Below, one piece after another: positions 19,481 through 29,782 of a DNA stretch of 57,500 nucleotides (within the stretch, counting starts at the first letter, position 1; the number at the start of each line of letters is the position of its first letter). The DNA is from Bacillus sp. es.034. Lineage in GTDB: Bacteria > Bacillota > Bacilli > Bacillales > Bacillaceae_B. The stretch is from NCBI RefSeq assembly GCF_002563655.1, contig NZ_PDIY01000001.1, positions 755,001 through 812,500 on the forward strand, given 5' to 3'. The position numbers and the translations under genes are program-made. A model generated the notes under the pieces. It did not search any database. It was not told where the DNA came from and was given only the letters and a program-made list of their open reading frames with translations.

Positions 19481-19906
19481 TTAACCTTTTTTCGCCCCTT
19501 TTCCACCACGACGAGACTCGGTATTTTTCTTTAAAGATGATAAACGATCTTCACTGTCTTTCAAGAAACGTGCCATCTTTTGTTCGAAACTTTCTTTAGT
19601 ACGAGTGTCGCTCGGTTTATTATTACTACGCGGGCGCTGAGGACGCTGAGGGCGCTGCGGGCGTTGTGGTTGATCTTTCGCTTTACGGATGGATAAACCG
19701 ATCTTTCCATCTTTCTCAACATTAATAACTTTAACCGTTACTTCGTCGCCGACTTTAAGGTGTTCGTTAATATCCTTAACATAGTTGTCTGCAACTTCAC
19801 TAATGTGAACTAAACCAGTTGAACCTTCCGATAATTCCACGAACGCTCCAAAATTTGTAATACCTGTTACCTTACCCTGTAACTTGCTGCCTACTTCGAT
19901 TGACAT
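19481..19906 (-). CDS. yabR: S1 RNA-binding domain protein
   Basis: A 141-residue protein with one N-terminal S1 domain (about 1-72: GKVTGITNFGAFVEL, GLVHISEVAD, LKVGDEVTVKVI), then a basic, low-complexity tail with four to five QRP units (about 80-92) and a lysine/arginine-rich end. It is likely to bind RNA, ribosome or polynucleotide phosphorylase-type partners in the manner of general stress protein 13; the exact role is unknown. ATG 19906 follows AAGGAGGAG. Downstream of divIC, same order as B. subtilis. Confidence 0.88.
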   Translation of the reverse strand: MSIEVGSKLQGKVTGITNFGAFVELSEGSTGLVHISEVADNYVKDINEHLKVGDEVTVKVINVEKDGKIGLSIRKAKDQPQRPQRPQRPQRPRSNNKPSDTRTKESFEQKMARFLKDSEDRLSSLKKNTESRRGGKGAKKG

Positions 19907-19980
19907 AAAAGAAATGCTCCTCCTTAAAATTATAAAAGATAAACCTTACTATATATTATAGCCAATTAAAAAAAAGAGTG

Positions 19981-20370
19981 TCAATAAGACACCTCTTCTT
20001 CTTTCTCTTTATCTGGTTCAGGTATGTTGAAAATAATCTCACCTTCATCTGATAAAAAGTAATCCCGGCGCGCGAGTTTGGCTATATATTCATCATCGTT
20101 AAGCTTCACAATCTCTTCTTCCAAGGCTGATTGCTTATCTTTCAGGTCTTCTAACTTTTTTTCCAATTGTGCTTTTTCCGTTTGTTTATCTTCTAAAACC
20201 TGGGCTCTGGAAATGAGGGTCGAGATTAAAAATCCACTAATTGCCAACACTAAAACAAAGAAAACTGCTAATCGACGGACCAAACGCTTTTTTCTCTTAG
20301 AAGAAGATTTATGCATATGCTCCTGATGGCGGACATATTCATTTTCCATTGGTGTCACGTTTTTTCTCAT
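19981..20370 (-). CDS. divIC: Cell division protein DivIC (FtsB-like)
   Basis: A bitopic septal protein working with DivIB and FtsL in the divisome. The 129 residues have a short basic cytoplasmic end (KRKKRLVRR), one membrane segment (about 31-52), a coiled coil (about 55-92: KAQLEKKLEDLKDKQSALEE in part) and the conserved ARRDYFLSDEGEIIF (about 96-110). I choose ATG 20370 with AAAGGAGG seven bases away rather than the TTG two codons upstream. Confidence 0.95.
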   Translation of the reverse strand: MRKNVTPMENEYVRHQEHMHKSSSKRKKRLVRRLAVFFVLVLAISGFLISTLISRAQVLEDKQTEKAQLEKKLEDLKDKQSALEEEIVKLNDDEYIAKLARRDYFLSDEGEIIFNIPEPDKEKEEEVSY

Positions 20371-20413
20371 TTCCAAACCTCCTTTACAATATGGAGTGGC
20401 AAAGCCATAAGCC

Positions 20414-21067
20414 CTATTCTTTATCTTTAGGTTTCTTTTTGAACTTTTCTACCACTCTATATACTTTTTTGATGTACGCTTTAAAAATTCCTGCTACTTT
20501 ATTATATAACTTCTCGACTCTTTTTGTAAGATTTTTCGGCAATAAATTCCAAATACCCTTCAATATCCACCATATTGGTGTGATTACGAGCTTAATCGCC
20601 CATTGCATCACTTTCATGATCACCTTTAAAAGGAATAATATGACGGATAAGAGCCCTTTTCCTATAGATAATACAATCGTGATCAGAAGCACAATCAACC
20701 ATTTTATCGGTGAATAAATCAATCTTTTCACCATTTTCACTCCGAAATTATACAGGGAGATAAAAAACAATATCAGGCGTTCCAGGAACGCCAAATAATG
20801 CTGCTTAATCAACGCCTGGTAAGCGGCAAAACCGCATAAGAGCGCAATGAAAATATAAAAGCGGATCTCACCGAAATTCACGACGAATAAAATATAAAAA
20901 ATCGCCAGTGCCTGTAAAACCCAAAACATGATGTCATTGATGAAGACAAGCCATCGTTTTCTCTCGGACCGGTGTAAGAACCGGGAATACGTGTCCAACG
21001 TCATACCAAATAGTGCCCCCATGCCGATCATGGAGAGCATGGTATAGAACTGGGTCGAGAGGGTCAT
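20414..21067 (-). CDS. yabQ: Spore cortex biosynthesis membrane protein YabQ
   Basis: A 217-residue membrane protein. B. subtilis YabQ is needed for spore cortex formation and sits in the forespore outer membrane. Membrane segments appear at about 7-24, 39-60, 64-84 and 118-143, followed by a very basic C-terminal tail (YNKVAGIFKAYIKKVYRVVEKF). The tail is rich in lysine and probably cytoplasmic. Its start overlaps the yabP stop by 4 nt, so the two are co-translated. In B. subtilis the pair is SigE-dependent; I could not identify a convincing SigE promoter upstream of yabP here. Confidence 0.9.
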   Translation of the reverse strand: MTLSTQFYTMLSMIGMGALFGMTLDTYSRFLHRSERKRWLVFINDIMFWVLQALAIFYILFVVNFGEIRFYIFIALLCGFAAYQALIKQHYLAFLERLILFFISLYNFGVKMVKRLIYSPIKWLIVLLITIVLSIGKGLLSVILFLLKVIMKVMQWAIKLVITPIWWILKGIWNLLPKNLTKRVEKLYNKVAGIFKAYIKKVYRVVEKFKKKPKDKE

Positions 21068-21363
21068 CGAAACAGCTTGCTAAAGAAGCCTTTAGCCTTC
21101 TCCCCGTTTTGTTCATCCAGGTAGACGAGATCGAACACCTTTCCTTTTATCGAGACGATGCCTTTATCCACATCCAGATTTTTCATTTGAAGATTCTGGC
21201 CCCTGACGGAGAGGAATCCCATGACGGTTTCAAGGAGGAACTCTTCGTTATCGAAGCTTTCCACTTGCTTCACTCCTGTAATATCGAGGAGCTTGCGGCC
21301 CCTCATCATCACGTCATGTTCCTGAAAGGTCGTTTTATCTTTGTTTCCATCATATTGATTCAT
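21064..21363 (-). CDS. yabP: Sporulation protein YabP
   Basis: A 99-residue beta-rich protein of the YabP/YqfC family required for spore formation. The conserved core runs MRGRKLLDITGV, VESFDNEEFLLET, GFLSVRGQNLQMKNLDVDKG and ends in KAKGFFSKLF. No signal peptide or membrane segment, so it likely acts at the cytoplasmic face with YabQ. ATG 21363 is preferred, because the ATG two codons upstream falls directly against GAGGG while this one has a six-base gap. It starts a two-gene unit with yabQ. Confidence 0.92.
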   Translation of the reverse strand: MNQYDGNKDKTTFQEHDVMMRGRKLLDITGVKQVESFDNEEFLLETVMGFLSVRGQNLQMKNLDVDKGIVSIKGKVFDLVYLDEQNGEKAKGFFSKLFR

Positions 21364-21462
21364 ATCCATCCCTCACATTCCCATAGTACAAGCTTTGTAA
21401 CTATGTTTATGTGTATAGGGGAAAAATAGAACCAAATAACGGTCCAAATGCTATGTAATCCC

Positions 21463-21738
21463 TTACTCCGTTTCTTCGACCCTTTCCTCTGAAAGGACGG
21501 AATAAAGCCCGCTCGCTTCTTCTTTTTTCGTTGTTTCAAGAAGCCTTTCAATCTTTACCCTCATAATTCTCTGGCCAAACCTTACGCTTAATTCATCCCC
21601 GACTTTTACATTAGAGCTTGCTTTAGCCTGCTGTCCATTCACGGTGATACGTCCCTGGTCGGCAATCTCTTTCGCCAGTGTCCTTCTTTTAATGAGTCTG
21701 GATACTTTTAAAAATTTATCTAATCTCATGGATACCAT
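21463..21738 (-). CDS. rqcP: S4-domain ribosome quality control factor RqcP
   Basis: An Hsp15-related S4 RNA-binding protein (YabO). RqcP works with RqcH in adding alanine tails to nascent chains on stalled 50S subunits. The S4 core MRLDKFLKVSRLIKRRTLAKE (given here in part) leads to DQGRITVNGQQAK and KVGDELSVRFG. Length is 91 residues with an acidic tail. ATG 21738 has AAGGGG nine bases upstream; the internal ATG three codons later matches the B. subtilis N-terminus but lacks its own site. It lies 13 nt after yabN. Confidence 0.92.
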   Translation of the reverse strand: MVSMRLDKFLKVSRLIKRRTLAKEIADQGRITVNGQQAKASSNVKVGDELSVRFGQRIMRVKIERLLETTKKEEASGLYSVLSEERVEETE

Positions 21739-21751
21739 TGTACATTTCCCC

Positions 21752-23212
21752 TTATTCGATATTCATCTTTTTCGCTTCGTTCCAAAATCCGTCCAACTCT
21801 TCCAATGTAAAGTCTTCAAAATTCTTACCCGATTTCTTTACTTGTTCTTCCACATAGGAAAACCTGCGGTAAAACTTCGTGTTCGTCATGGCTAATGCTT
21901 CCTCAGGGAGAATCTTATAAAATCTGGCCACATTGATCAGAGCGAATAACACATCTCCAAATTCTTTTTTCATGTCGTGTTCACTATTATTCTCGACTTC
22001 TCTTTCAAATTCCTTTAATTCTTCCCATACTTTTTCCCATGCCCCTTTAGGGTCTGCCCAGTCAAAGCCTGATTTCGCGGCTTTTTTCTGGTATTCATAT
22101 GCCTTCATGAGAGCAGGCATGCCTTTAGCCACGTTCTTGAGGATCGGCTCCGTCCCGCTCTCCTTTTCACGGCTTTTGATTTCCTCCCAGTTTGCTTTCA
22201 CCTGTTCCGAGTTTTCCACTTGAACGGTTCCAAATACATGAGGATGTCTCCGGACCATCTTGGAGGCCAGGCCTTCGATTACTTCTTCCATGGTGAACAT
22301 GCCCTCATCCTCCCCTATTTGTGCATGGAGCATGATTTGAAGGAGGACATCCCCCATCTCTTCGATCATATGATCAATATCTTCTTCCTCGATGGCTTCC
22401 AGTAGCTCATATGTTTCCTCGAGAAGATATTTCTTGAGTGAGTGGTGGGTTTGTTCTTTGTCCCATGGGCAGCCATTCGGTCCCCGAAGCGTCGAGATGA
22501 TTTCCCTTAATGTCGCAAATTGCTTAAAGGTGGATTCCATTTCTTTCACAGCCGGCACATAGAGGCTTGTCAAATTACTCAGGTCGGCAACCCGATCAAG
22601 CTCCACCAGTGGGATCCGCTCCACCTTTTCTTCCCTGCTTCCGGCAGCCGTTACAAGGGAGACCTCATAATCATATGGATAAAGCTCCATCAGAGTGAGC
22701 TTCACTTCAGAAGCAATGAAGGCATCATACACCTGCCCGATGATGAGCTGCTGGTTCATATGGATATCATGAATCTTTAAGCTGGTACCATCGAGAAGCT
22801 GGAACCCATCGATCGGATCCGCTCCCACAGAAGCAAACAGAGCATCGATGAAGCTCTGTCCCCCACCGATTTCCACGTGGATCTTTCCTTCTTTATGTAG
22901 GTCCAACAGCATTTGGACAGCCTTTTCTGCGACCAATGGGTGACCAGGAACGGCATAGACAAGGGAATGTTCTTCTGATGCCGTGATGAGGTCTTGAACA
23001 ATCTCTTCATATACGAGATCGAATTGATCATGTTTTTCATAGACAGCATCGAACGAATGATAGGTGATCCCCTCTGCTGCTAAATCCTTTACGACAGGAT
23101 GCTGATCCGTCCTCAAGTAAAGGTGTGAACTGTTCTTAATCCTCCTATATACACCCAATGGCAGCTGTTCCATATCTCCTGCGCCTAACCCGACTATCGT
23201 TATCGTATTCAT
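21752..23212 (-). CDS. yabN: Tetrapyrrole methylase-domain/MazG pyrophosphohydrolase fusion
   Basis: A two-part protein of 486 residues. The N-terminal SAM-dependent methylase-like domain (about 1-215) shows GLGAGDMEQLPLG, VYAVPGHPLVAEK and GGGQSFIDALF. The C-terminal MazG NTP pyrophosphohydrolase (about 225-480) shows GCPWDKEQTHHSLKKY, LLEETYELLEAI, EEMGDVLLQ and a second acidic repeat KKEFGDVLFALIN. MazG hydrolyses non-canonical or excess nucleoside triphosphates; the substrate of the methylase half is not known to me. ATG 23212; follows yabM by 13 nt. Confidence 0.92.
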   Translation of the reverse strand: MNTITIVGLGAGDMEQLPLGVYRRIKNSSHLYLRTDQHPVVKDLAAEGITYHSFDAVYEKHDQFDLVYEEIVQDLITASEEHSLVYAVPGHPLVAEKAVQMLLDLHKEGKIHVEIGGGQSFIDALFASVGADPIDGFQLLDGTSLKIHDIHMNQQLIIGQVYDAFIASEVKLTLMELYPYDYEVSLVTAAGSREEKVERIPLVELDRVADLSNLTSLYVPAVKEMESTFKQFATLREIISTLRGPNGCPWDKEQTHHSLKKYLLEETYELLEAIEEEDIDHMIEEMGDVLLQIMLHAQIGEDEGMFTMEEVIEGLASKMVRRHPHVFGTVQVENSEQVKANWEEIKSREKESGTEPILKNVAKGMPALMKAYEYQKKAAKSGFDWADPKGAWEKVWEELKEFEREVENNSEHDMKKEFGDVLFALINVARFYKILPEEALAMTNTKFYRRFSYVEEQVKKSGKNFEDFTLEELDGFWNEAKKMNIE

Positions 23213-23225
23213 GTTAATCTCCTCG

Positions 23226-24842
23226 CTACTTATTATTCGGCTGAACTTTATTCATCAACCACAACCATTTACTCCCAAATGGCAAGAAACTGATGTCATC
23301 TCTTGAGAGGACATTGCCTCTTAAAAACACGATCAAAAAAATGAGGCCGCCGATGCAAACGCCTCCTATTGAAAAAAGGACGGAAAGCGGACGTCCGGGC
23401 ATTCCATTATCGAGAAGTGTATCATATATCCACAACAGTCCCTGTAATCCAATCGTCATGGCCGCTCCGCTCAGCAGTAAAGTTTTATAAAAAGAGAAGG
23501 GAAAGAAACGGATCGGAAACCATTTTCGAAGCTTTACCACCATCATGATGGCAATGATACTTAAAGAGCCTACCGTCGAGATCGATGCCCCCATGACTCC
23601 CATCACCGGGATGAGACAGGCATTGCCCAGGTATTTTGCTAAAATCCCGACAACGATACAGAATGCCGGGTAATAAATCCTCCCGATTCCTTGAAAAATG
23701 CCTGCAAACGTCAAAATGAGGCAACTGAAGAAAATCGATAAGCAGAAGACAGCAATAACCCTGGAACCGAGGGCATTCTCAAAAAGCATCGTATTGGTCG
23801 GCACCATGATATTGATGATTCCCAGTGTGGCAGCGAATCCGATGGTAATGCTAATCTTAAGGGAAAGCTGACTGTACTCCCTCACTAAAGATTCTCTACT
23901 TTTGAGATAGGCATTTGTCACCAATGGAACGATGGTCAGTGAGATCGATGTAGCCACTACCGTCCCAAGCTGGACAAAGGGTTGTCCCCGGTCATAAATC
24001 CCCTTCCACGTTTTCGCGCTTTCCGCTTCCATCCCAGATGAGAGAAGAAGGGAGTATACATTTAATGAATCAACAAATTGGAGTAAGACGAGCAACATGG
24101 CACTTACACAGATAGCTGTTCCATTCTTGAATAACCGGGACCAGATCTGTATGTAATCGGCAGGAAGGGAAAGGTATTTCCGTGAAAACAGCTTTTCCCT
24201 GCGTGCAGTAAGGAAAGTAAGAAGAACAAGAAGTCCGCCCAGACCACCAGTAATCGACCCGAACAACGCTCCTTTCCCTGTCATATATAAGGAGTACCCT
24301 TGGGTAACCAAAATGCTCGAAAAGATCAGAATCGTCGTCACCCTGATCGCTTGTTCCGTCACTTGAGAAACTGCCGTCGGTACCATATCTTCTTTCCCTT
24401 GATAATATCCCCTGATGACAGAGAGGGGAGCTAATAAAAGGAACGATAAAGAAATCACTTGAAGTAACGGCTTTAAAAGGGGATCTCCCATCCAGCGTGC
24501 GATCACACCTGCCCCGAAGTAGACGAGGATAAACCAGGAAAAACCAACGAAACAAAGGAATAAAAAGGAGGTGACGGCCACTCTCTTTGCGCCTTCTTCA
24601 TCCTCTCCTTCTAATTTTTCTGCTACCATCTTTGAAATGATGACAGGGAATCCATAGGTGGATAGAGCGATGGCAATCCCGTAGAATGGATACACCTGCT
24701 GATAGATATAAAACCCGATATCTCCAACAATATTTTGAAAAGGGACCCGATAAACAGCACTTAATACTTTGGTTATCAATGCCGCAATCGTTAATACCAT
24801 GGCCCCTTTCAAAAATCGACTGGAAGAGTACTTCTGACTCAA
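23226..24842 (-). CDS. yabM: MOP-superfamily polysaccharide/lipid-II-type flippase, SpoVB-like
   Basis: A 538-residue integral membrane protein with about fourteen hydrophobic segments, of the polysaccharide transporter (PST) branch of the MOP superfamily. N-terminal KGAMVLTIAALITKVLSAVYRVP and PVIISKMVAE are typical of SpoVB/MurJ-like flippases. It probably moves an undecaprenyl-linked precursor across the membrane, but substrate and developmental timing cannot be read. The start is TTG 24842 with AGGA upstream. It follows the spoVT terminator and leads yabN-rqcP. Confidence 0.88.
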   Translation of the reverse strand: MSQKYSSSRFLKGAMVLTIAALITKVLSAVYRVPFQNIVGDIGFYIYQQVYPFYGIAIALSTYGFPVIISKMVAEKLEGEDEEGAKRVAVTSFLFLCFVGFSWFILVYFGAGVIARWMGDPLLKPLLQVISLSFLLLAPLSVIRGYYQGKEDMVPTAVSQVTEQAIRVTTILIFSSILVTQGYSLYMTGKGALFGSITGGLGGLLVLLTFLTARREKLFSRKYLSLPADYIQIWSRLFKNGTAICVSAMLLVLLQFVDSLNVYSLLLSSGMEAESAKTWKGIYDRGQPFVQLGTVVATSISLTIVPLVTNAYLKSRESLVREYSQLSLKISITIGFAATLGIINIMVPTNTMLFENALGSRVIAVFCLSIFFSCLILTFAGIFQGIGRIYYPAFCIVVGILAKYLGNACLIPVMGVMGASISTVGSLSIIAIMMVVKLRKWFPIRFFPFSFYKTLLLSGAAMTIGLQGLLWIYDTLLDNGMPGRPLSVLFSIGGVCIGGLIFLIVFLRGNVLSRDDISFLPFGSKWLWLMNKVQPNNK

Positions 24843-24963
24843 CCCAATTTCCTGCCTTTCTGTACCTCTTACTTCAAATCTTAACAGACCGAAGAAAAAA
24901 TCATTTATATACTGGTCATTTTACCATAAAGGGTTGTGTGTTTTCTCGAATGGGGATGACGGC

Positions 24964-24993
24964 AAAAAAAAGAAGAGCGGCTATTTGCCACTC
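24964..24993 (-). terminator. Intrinsic terminator after spoVT
   Basis: GAGTGGC and GCCGCTC pair (one G-U) around AAATA, followed by TTCTTTTTTTT on the minus strand. Confidence 0.88.
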
Positions 24994-25000
24994 CTTTACG

Positions 25001-25537
25001 TTATGACTCCATTTGTCTTGCTAAAAAGCCAGCTGCCGTTTCTACTGCCTTTTGTTCCACTTCGCCTACTGTACGGTCCTTTGAGAAAATCGCAACAGCA
25101 CCAATCGGATCTCCATTTGCGACAATCGGAGCAATCGTATAGGAAGCAAGATCCTCACCGTGTCCTTCAACAAGCTCAGCTTGTCCCTGTTGAGTGTGTA
25201 ATAGAGACGTGCGGTCATCCATTACCTTCTCGATGAGTTCACTGACGTTCTTATTTAAATACTCTTTCTTCGAAGCGCCGGAGATGGCAATGACAGCATC
25301 CCGATCACAAATTAACACGGCACTTCCCAAACTGTCGTACAATGCTTCGCCATATTCCTTAGCAAAGTCACCAAGTTCACTGATTGGGGAGTATTTCTTT
25401 AAGATGACTTCTCCGTCACGGTCAACGAAGATTTCAAGGGGATCTCCCTCGCGAATCCTTAATGTCCTGCGGATTTCTTTCGGAATGACGACACGTCCTA
25501 AATCATCAATACGACGAACAATACCAGTTGCTTTCAT
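25001..25537 (-). CDS. spoVT: Stage V sporulation transcription regulator SpoVT
   Basis: A forespore regulator that modulates SigG-dependent genes. The N-terminal AbrB-type swapped-hairpin DNA-binding domain (about 1-52: GIVRRIDDLGRVVIPKEIRR) is joined to a C-terminal GAF domain (about 58-178) ending in ETAAGFLARQ. Length is 178, identical to what I recall for B. subtilis. ATG 25537 has GTGAGG nine bases upstream. A SigG-like promoter lies at 25616-25645. Paralogue of AbrB encoded at 45748. Confidence 0.97.
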   Translation of the reverse strand: MKATGIVRRIDDLGRVVIPKEIRRTLRIREGDPLEIFVDRDGEVILKKYSPISELGDFAKEYGEALYDSLGSAVLICDRDAVIAISGASKKEYLNKNVSELIEKVMDDRTSLLHTQQGQAELVEGHGEDLASYTIAPIVANGDPIGAVAIFSKDRTVGEVEQKAVETAAGFLARQMES

Positions 25538-25615
25538 CTATAGTTGCCTCACTTTCATCAGATGATTTTTATTTGGCAATGCATCCTTTGTTGAATACTT
25601 TACCATTGTTGAGTT

Positions 25616-25645
25616 TAGTATCTTACAACTTAGAAGTTCTATACA
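25616..25645 (-). promoter_or_regulatory. Candidate SigG promoter of spoVT
   Basis: TGTATA (25645-25640) and GATACTA (25622-25616), 17 bp apart on the minus strand; each differs by one base from the SigG consensus TGAATA/CATACTA. SigG control matches B. subtilis spoVT. The rest of the 296-bp gap to mfd shows nothing else. Confidence 0.5.
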
Positions 25646-25833
25646 CATTCAGTTATTTTTTCTGTAATTTCACTAAAATTCTAATGCAGGTATCTTTTTC
25701 CATTGTTGGCAGCTGCATAAATACTAATACCCTTATCATAGTAGAGTGAAACAATCCACGCGTTTACATTTTGGTTACATTATTATAACGAAGGGAAGAA
25801 ATGCCACTGGTTTGTGTCGAATTGATGAAATGA

Positions 25834-28800
25834 TCACACGTTTTCTTCTATTTTTACCGCTTCATCCAGATGTTTGATGATGTCATATGCCATGTTAAAC
25901 CATTTTGATGGTTCCAAGCGTGTTGTATTAATCGATATTTTAAGCTTGGAGCCTTCCATCCCAAGCCCGACTGCACGGCCGTGTTTGTTGCAAAGATTGA
26001 ATACTTTGGAACCGTCGATCTGTGCCGTTCCTTCCGGTGACATAAAGATATTCACCGTTTTCTTATCCTGCTTGATGGATTCGAGCTTTGTATTCTTTGC
26101 ATAGACCTTCATTTCAGAGATGAGGAATAAGTAGCCCACCTCTTCCGGATATTCACCGAACCGGTCCAGGATCTCTTCTTCGAGCTCTTCGATTTCAGGA
26201 AGGGAAGAAAGGGATCGGAACCGTTTATACATTTCGATCTTTTGATGACCATCTTTAATATAATCATCCGGAATATAAGCGTCGATTTCGATGTCCACTT
26301 CAAAGCTTGACTCAGGCTGTTTCGGAAGATCTCCTTTTCGTTCTTCGATGGCTTCTTTCAGCATTTGGGAATACAGATCGAATCCGACAGAATCGATGAA
26401 TCCGTGCTGCTGCGCCCCGAGGAGGTTACCTGCTCCACGGATCGTCAAGTCACGCATCGCAATTTTGAACCCGGATCCCAGTTCCGTGAATTCTTTGATC
26501 GCCTGCAATCGTTTTTCCGCCACTTCTGTCAGGACCTTATCTTTACGATAGGTGAAATAGGCATAAGCCACCCGGTTCGAGCGCCCGACACGTCCCCTAA
26601 GCTGATAAAGCTGGGATAAGCCCATCCGGTCGGCATCAAACACAATCAACGTATTGACGTTCGGGATGTCTACACCCGTTTCAATAATCGTCGTCGTAAC
26701 CAGCACATCGTATTCTCCTGCCAGGAAGCCTAGTATGACGGCTTCGAGCTCATTCTCGCTCATTTGACCGTGAGCATAAGCGATCCGGGCATCCGGTACA
26801 AGCATGGAGATCTCATCAGCTTTTCTTTCAATGTCTTCTACACGATTATAGAGGAAATACACTTGGCCATTCCTTGCCATTTCCCTTTCAATCGCTTCTT
26901 TAATCAGGGCACCGTTGTACTCCATGACGTAGGTCTGAACCGGGAACCGGTTTTCAGGTGGCGTTTCAATAACCGATAGATCCCTTACACCGAGCATCGA
27001 CATATGAAGGGTACGGGGAATCGGCGTGGCCGTTAAGGTCAGAACGTCGATATTCGTTTTTAATTGTTTGATTTTCTCTTTATGCGTGACACCGAACCTT
27101 TGTTCTTCATCGATGATCAAGAGTCCTATATCACGGTATTGAATGTCTTTTGAGAGAAGTCGGTGGGTTCCCACTACAATATCCACCGTTCCATTCTTGA
27201 GCCCCTTCGTTGTCTCCTGCTGCTGCTTTCTCGTTCGGAAACGACTTAACAAACCGATTTCCACAGGGAAGTCCTGAAAACGCTCTTTGATGGTTTCATA
27301 ATGCTGTTGTGCAAGGATGGTGGTAGGCACGAGGATGGCCACCTGTTTTCCATCTGCAATCGCCTTGAAGGCGGCCCTGATCGCAACCTCGGTCTTTCCA
27401 TATCCTACGTCCCCACACAATAACCGGTCCATCGGACGTTCTCTTTCCATATCGTGTTTGATTTCACTGACAGAGCGCAGTTGATCATCCGTTTCTTCAT
27501 ACGGGAAAGCCATTTCAAATTCTCTCTGCATGTCCCCATCAGGAGAGAAGGCATAGCCTTTTGCCGCTTCCCGTTCAGCATAAAGCTTGATCAGATCATC
27601 GGCGATATCCTGAACGGAAGATTGAACCTTCGACTTGACCTTCTTCCATTCACTTCCGCCCAGTTTATAAAGCTTTGGATCCTTATTTTCCGAGGCAACA
27701 TATTTCTGGACCAGTTCAATTTGATCGACCGGTACATAAAGTTTGTCATTACCCTGATACTTCACATGAAGATAATCTTTGTGGACCCCGTTGATCTCTA
27801 ATGTTTCAATCCCAAGGAATTTACCGATCCCGTGATTCACATGAACCACATGGTCACCGACCTTCAACTCAGAGTAACTTTTGATCCTCTCTGCGTTTGA
27901 AAGTTTCTGCCTTCTCGGCTTCTTTTGGGTTTTCTTATTAAACAATTCTTCTTCCGTAATAACCGCGAGTTTCTGAAGGGGGAGCTCAAATCCGCTTGTC
28001 AGGCTACCATTGATCATCTGGATCGTTCCCGGCAGGAGCTTATCTCCATCTTCGACAAAGGCAATCTCAATCTTGTAATCGTCCAATACCCGTTGAAGCT
28101 TCTTTACGCGCTCTTCATCCGGTCCTAACAAGACAACGGTATATTTTCCTTTTTTCCACCTGTCCAACTCTGCCTTCAATACGTTCATCTGCCCATGGAA
28201 ATTCTGCATGGGCTTCGTTGAAACATTGAAGATGTTTTGTGGACTGGTATTCGGAATATGGCGCAGGAACAGTGAGAAATAGACCTTTGGCAGCTTCGTC
28301 TTACTAACTAACGAAGAAAACGTGTGGGACACAGGAACGTCTTGAATGATCTGTCCTTCCTCAATCAGGGAGGTATACCATTCCGCTTCCTCTTTCTCGA
28401 GGGATTCACTCATTTCCTGGACGCGACTGTATTCGTCAAAGAATAGAACCCCGTCCTCAGGTAAATAATCTAGCAAACTACTAGGCTTTTCATATGCGAG
28501 GGCAAGGTACTTAAAGATTTGCTCAGGAACCTGCCCATTTTCGAGCTGACTCACCTCATACCCTATGTACTCTGTCATCTTCTCTTTTACGGCCGACGAT
28601 TTGACCTTCTTCAAGCTTGTGGAAAGACCTGCATTGATTTCATGAATGAGTCTCTCCATATTTTCATACTTCAATAAGACCTCTGTGGCAGGGCCTATTT
28701 CAATCTCATTGAGTTTATCAATCGAGCGCTGGTCTTCAACCGAAAAGAAGCGGATCGAATCAATTTCAGTGTCGAATAACTCAATCCGGACAGGGTTCTG

Positions 28801-29364
28801 AGTGGTTAATGGGAAAATATCGACAATCCCCCCGCGAAGGCTGAATTCACCAGGCGTGCTGACCATCCCTGTCCGTTGATAGCCCATTTGCACCAGTTGA
28901 TTTAATACTTCATCCAAATCGATATCCTCACCCATTTGAAACCGGATCTGATTCGTTGCCCACATCGATTGAGGTGGAAGGATTTTTCGCAATCCGGCAA
29001 CAGGTACAATATAAACACCCTGCTGATGATTGGAAAGCTTATTCAATACTTCGATCCGTTGTGCCCTCAATTCGGGACTTGCCACACTTAGTTCAGCTGC
29101 GATCAGCTCATTAGCAGAATATAAATATACTTCGTCCTCAGACAAAAATTGAATGAGATCGTCATAGACTTTCTGAGCCTGAAACAAATTATGCGTCACC
29201 ACTACGGTGGATTTATTCATTTGTAAATATACATCTGCTATATAAGCCGTCCGGGATGAACCGGACAATCCTGCCACAAGTTGTTCAGACAGACGCTCCT
29301 CCACTCCAGCGATGATGGACTGTAGTTCTTCACTTTGGTGAACCTGCTTTAAAATACCTTTCAA
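25834..29364 (-). CDS. mfd: Transcription-repair coupling factor Mfd
   Basis: Removes RNA polymerase stalled at lesions and recruits UvrA. In 1176 residues: UvrB-like N-terminal region, the CarD/RID polymerase-interaction domain (about 495-570: [19 protein letters not shown]), superfamily 2 helicase with Walker [11 protein letters not shown] (near 650) and DEEQ box [10 protein letters not shown] (near 755), [12 protein letters not shown], motif [13 protein letters not shown] and the TRCF C-terminal domain. The start is TTG 29364 with AGGAG seven bases before it. Between the fin terminator and spoVT. In B. subtilis Mfd also affects catabolite repression. Confidence 0.98.
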   Translation of the reverse strand: MKGILKQVHQSEELQSIIAGVEERLSEQLVAGLSGSSRTAYIADVYLQMNKSTVVVTHNLFQAQKVYDDLIQFLSEDEVYLYSANELIAAELSVASPELRAQRIEVLNKLSNHQQGVYIVPVAGLRKILPPQSMWATNQIRFQMGEDIDLDEVLNQLVQMGYQRTGMVSTPGEFSLRGGIVDIFPLTTQNPVRIELFDTEIDSIRFFSVEDQRSIDKLNEIEIGPATEVLLKYENMERLIHEINAGLSTSLKKVKSSAVKEKMTEYIGYEVSQLENGQVPEQIFKYLALAYEKPSSLLDYLPEDGVLFFDEYSRVQEMSESLEKEEAEWYTSLIEEGQIIQDVPVSHTFSSLVSKTKLPKVYFSLFLRHIPNTSPQNIFNVSTKPMQNFHGQMNVLKAELDRWKKGKYTVVLLGPDEERVKKLQRVLDDYKIEIAFVEDGDKLLPGTIQMINGSLTSGFELPLQKLAVITEEELFNKKTQKKPRRQKLSNAERIKSYSELKVGDHVVHVNHGIGKFLGIETLEINGVHKDYLHVKYQGNDKLYVPVDQIELVQKYVASENKDPKLYKLGGSEWKKVKSKVQSSVQDIADDLIKLYAEREAAKGYAFSPDGDMQREFEMAFPYEETDDQLRSVSEIKHDMERERPMDRLLCGDVGYGKTEVAIRAAFKAIADGKQVAILVPTTILAQQHYETIKERFQDFPVEIGLLSRFRTRKQQQETTKGLKNGTVDIVVGTHRLLSKDIQYRDIGLLIIDEEQRFGVTHKEKIKQLKTNIDVLTLTATPIPRTLHMSMLGVRDLSVIETPPENRFPVQTYVMEYNGALIKEAIEREMARNGQVYFLYNRVEDIERKADEISMLVPDARIAYAHGQMSENELEAVILGFLAGEYDVLVTTTIIETGVDIPNVNTLIVFDADRMGLSQLYQLRGRVGRSNRVAYAYFTYRKDKVLTEVAEKRLQAIKEFTELGSGFKIAMRDLTIRGAGNLLGAQQHGFIDSVGFDLYSQMLKEAIEERKGDLPKQPESSFEVDIEIDAYIPDDYIKDGHQKIEMYKRFRSLSSLPEIEELEEEILDRFGEYPEEVGYLFLISEMKVYAKNTKLESIKQDKKTVNIFMSPEGTAQIDGSKVFNLCNKHGRAVGLGMEGSKLKISINTTRLEPSKWFNMAYDIIKHLDEAVKIEENV

Positions 29365-29418
29365 GTGTACGCTCCTCCCCCTGTGGTTCTTTCTATAAAT
29401 AATCTAAAAGTATAAACA

Positions 29419-29446
29419 GAAAAATGCTTTGGTTCTTCACCAAAGC
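29419..29446 (-). terminator. Intrinsic terminator after fin
   Basis: GCTTTGG pairs with CCAAAGC around a seven-base loop, followed by ATTTTTCTG on the minus strand. It starts just past the fin stop. Confidence 0.8.
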
Positions 29447-29450
29447 GTTC

Positions 29451-29681
29451 TTACTGAATGATATGATCTAATTCATGGTAGTCCGGATTTCTCTCCAGGC
29501 TCTCCTGACAATCTTCACAGATCGTTTTCACATGGATGTCCCCGTTGTCCTGATAATGAACCATATGTAACCGCTCTTCATCCGTCAACATATGAATCCC
29601 GAGCTGCTCGGAATGAACGGATACACTTGAAAGAGTCCCGACATTCGTTCCGCAATGCCGACACTGATAATGGATCGCCAT
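29451..29681 (-). CDS. fin: Anti-SigF factor Fin
   Basis: A small zinc-ribbon protein (YabK) that in B. subtilis antagonises SigF to help the switch to SigG in the forespore. The 76 residues have CRHCG (about 7-11) and CEDCQ (about 59-63), the two CXXC pairs expected to bind zinc, with the HYQ start and RNPDYHE end typical of the family. ATG 29681 has GGAGGG seven bases upstream and gives exactly the B. subtilis length; six more codons upstream lack a site. Follows pth by about 100 nt. Confidence 0.93.
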   Translation of the reverse strand: MAIHYQCRHCGTNVGTLSSVSVHSEQLGIHMLTDEERLHMVHYQDNGDIHVKTICEDCQESLERNPDYHELDHIIQ

Positions 29682-29782
29682 ATCTTTCCCTCCATACACA
29701 TTTATACTGTTAGTATGAACCTGTTAGAAGGGAGTTATTCAGCCCCGATAAAGGGACCCTGGAAATTCAGTATATGACACGG

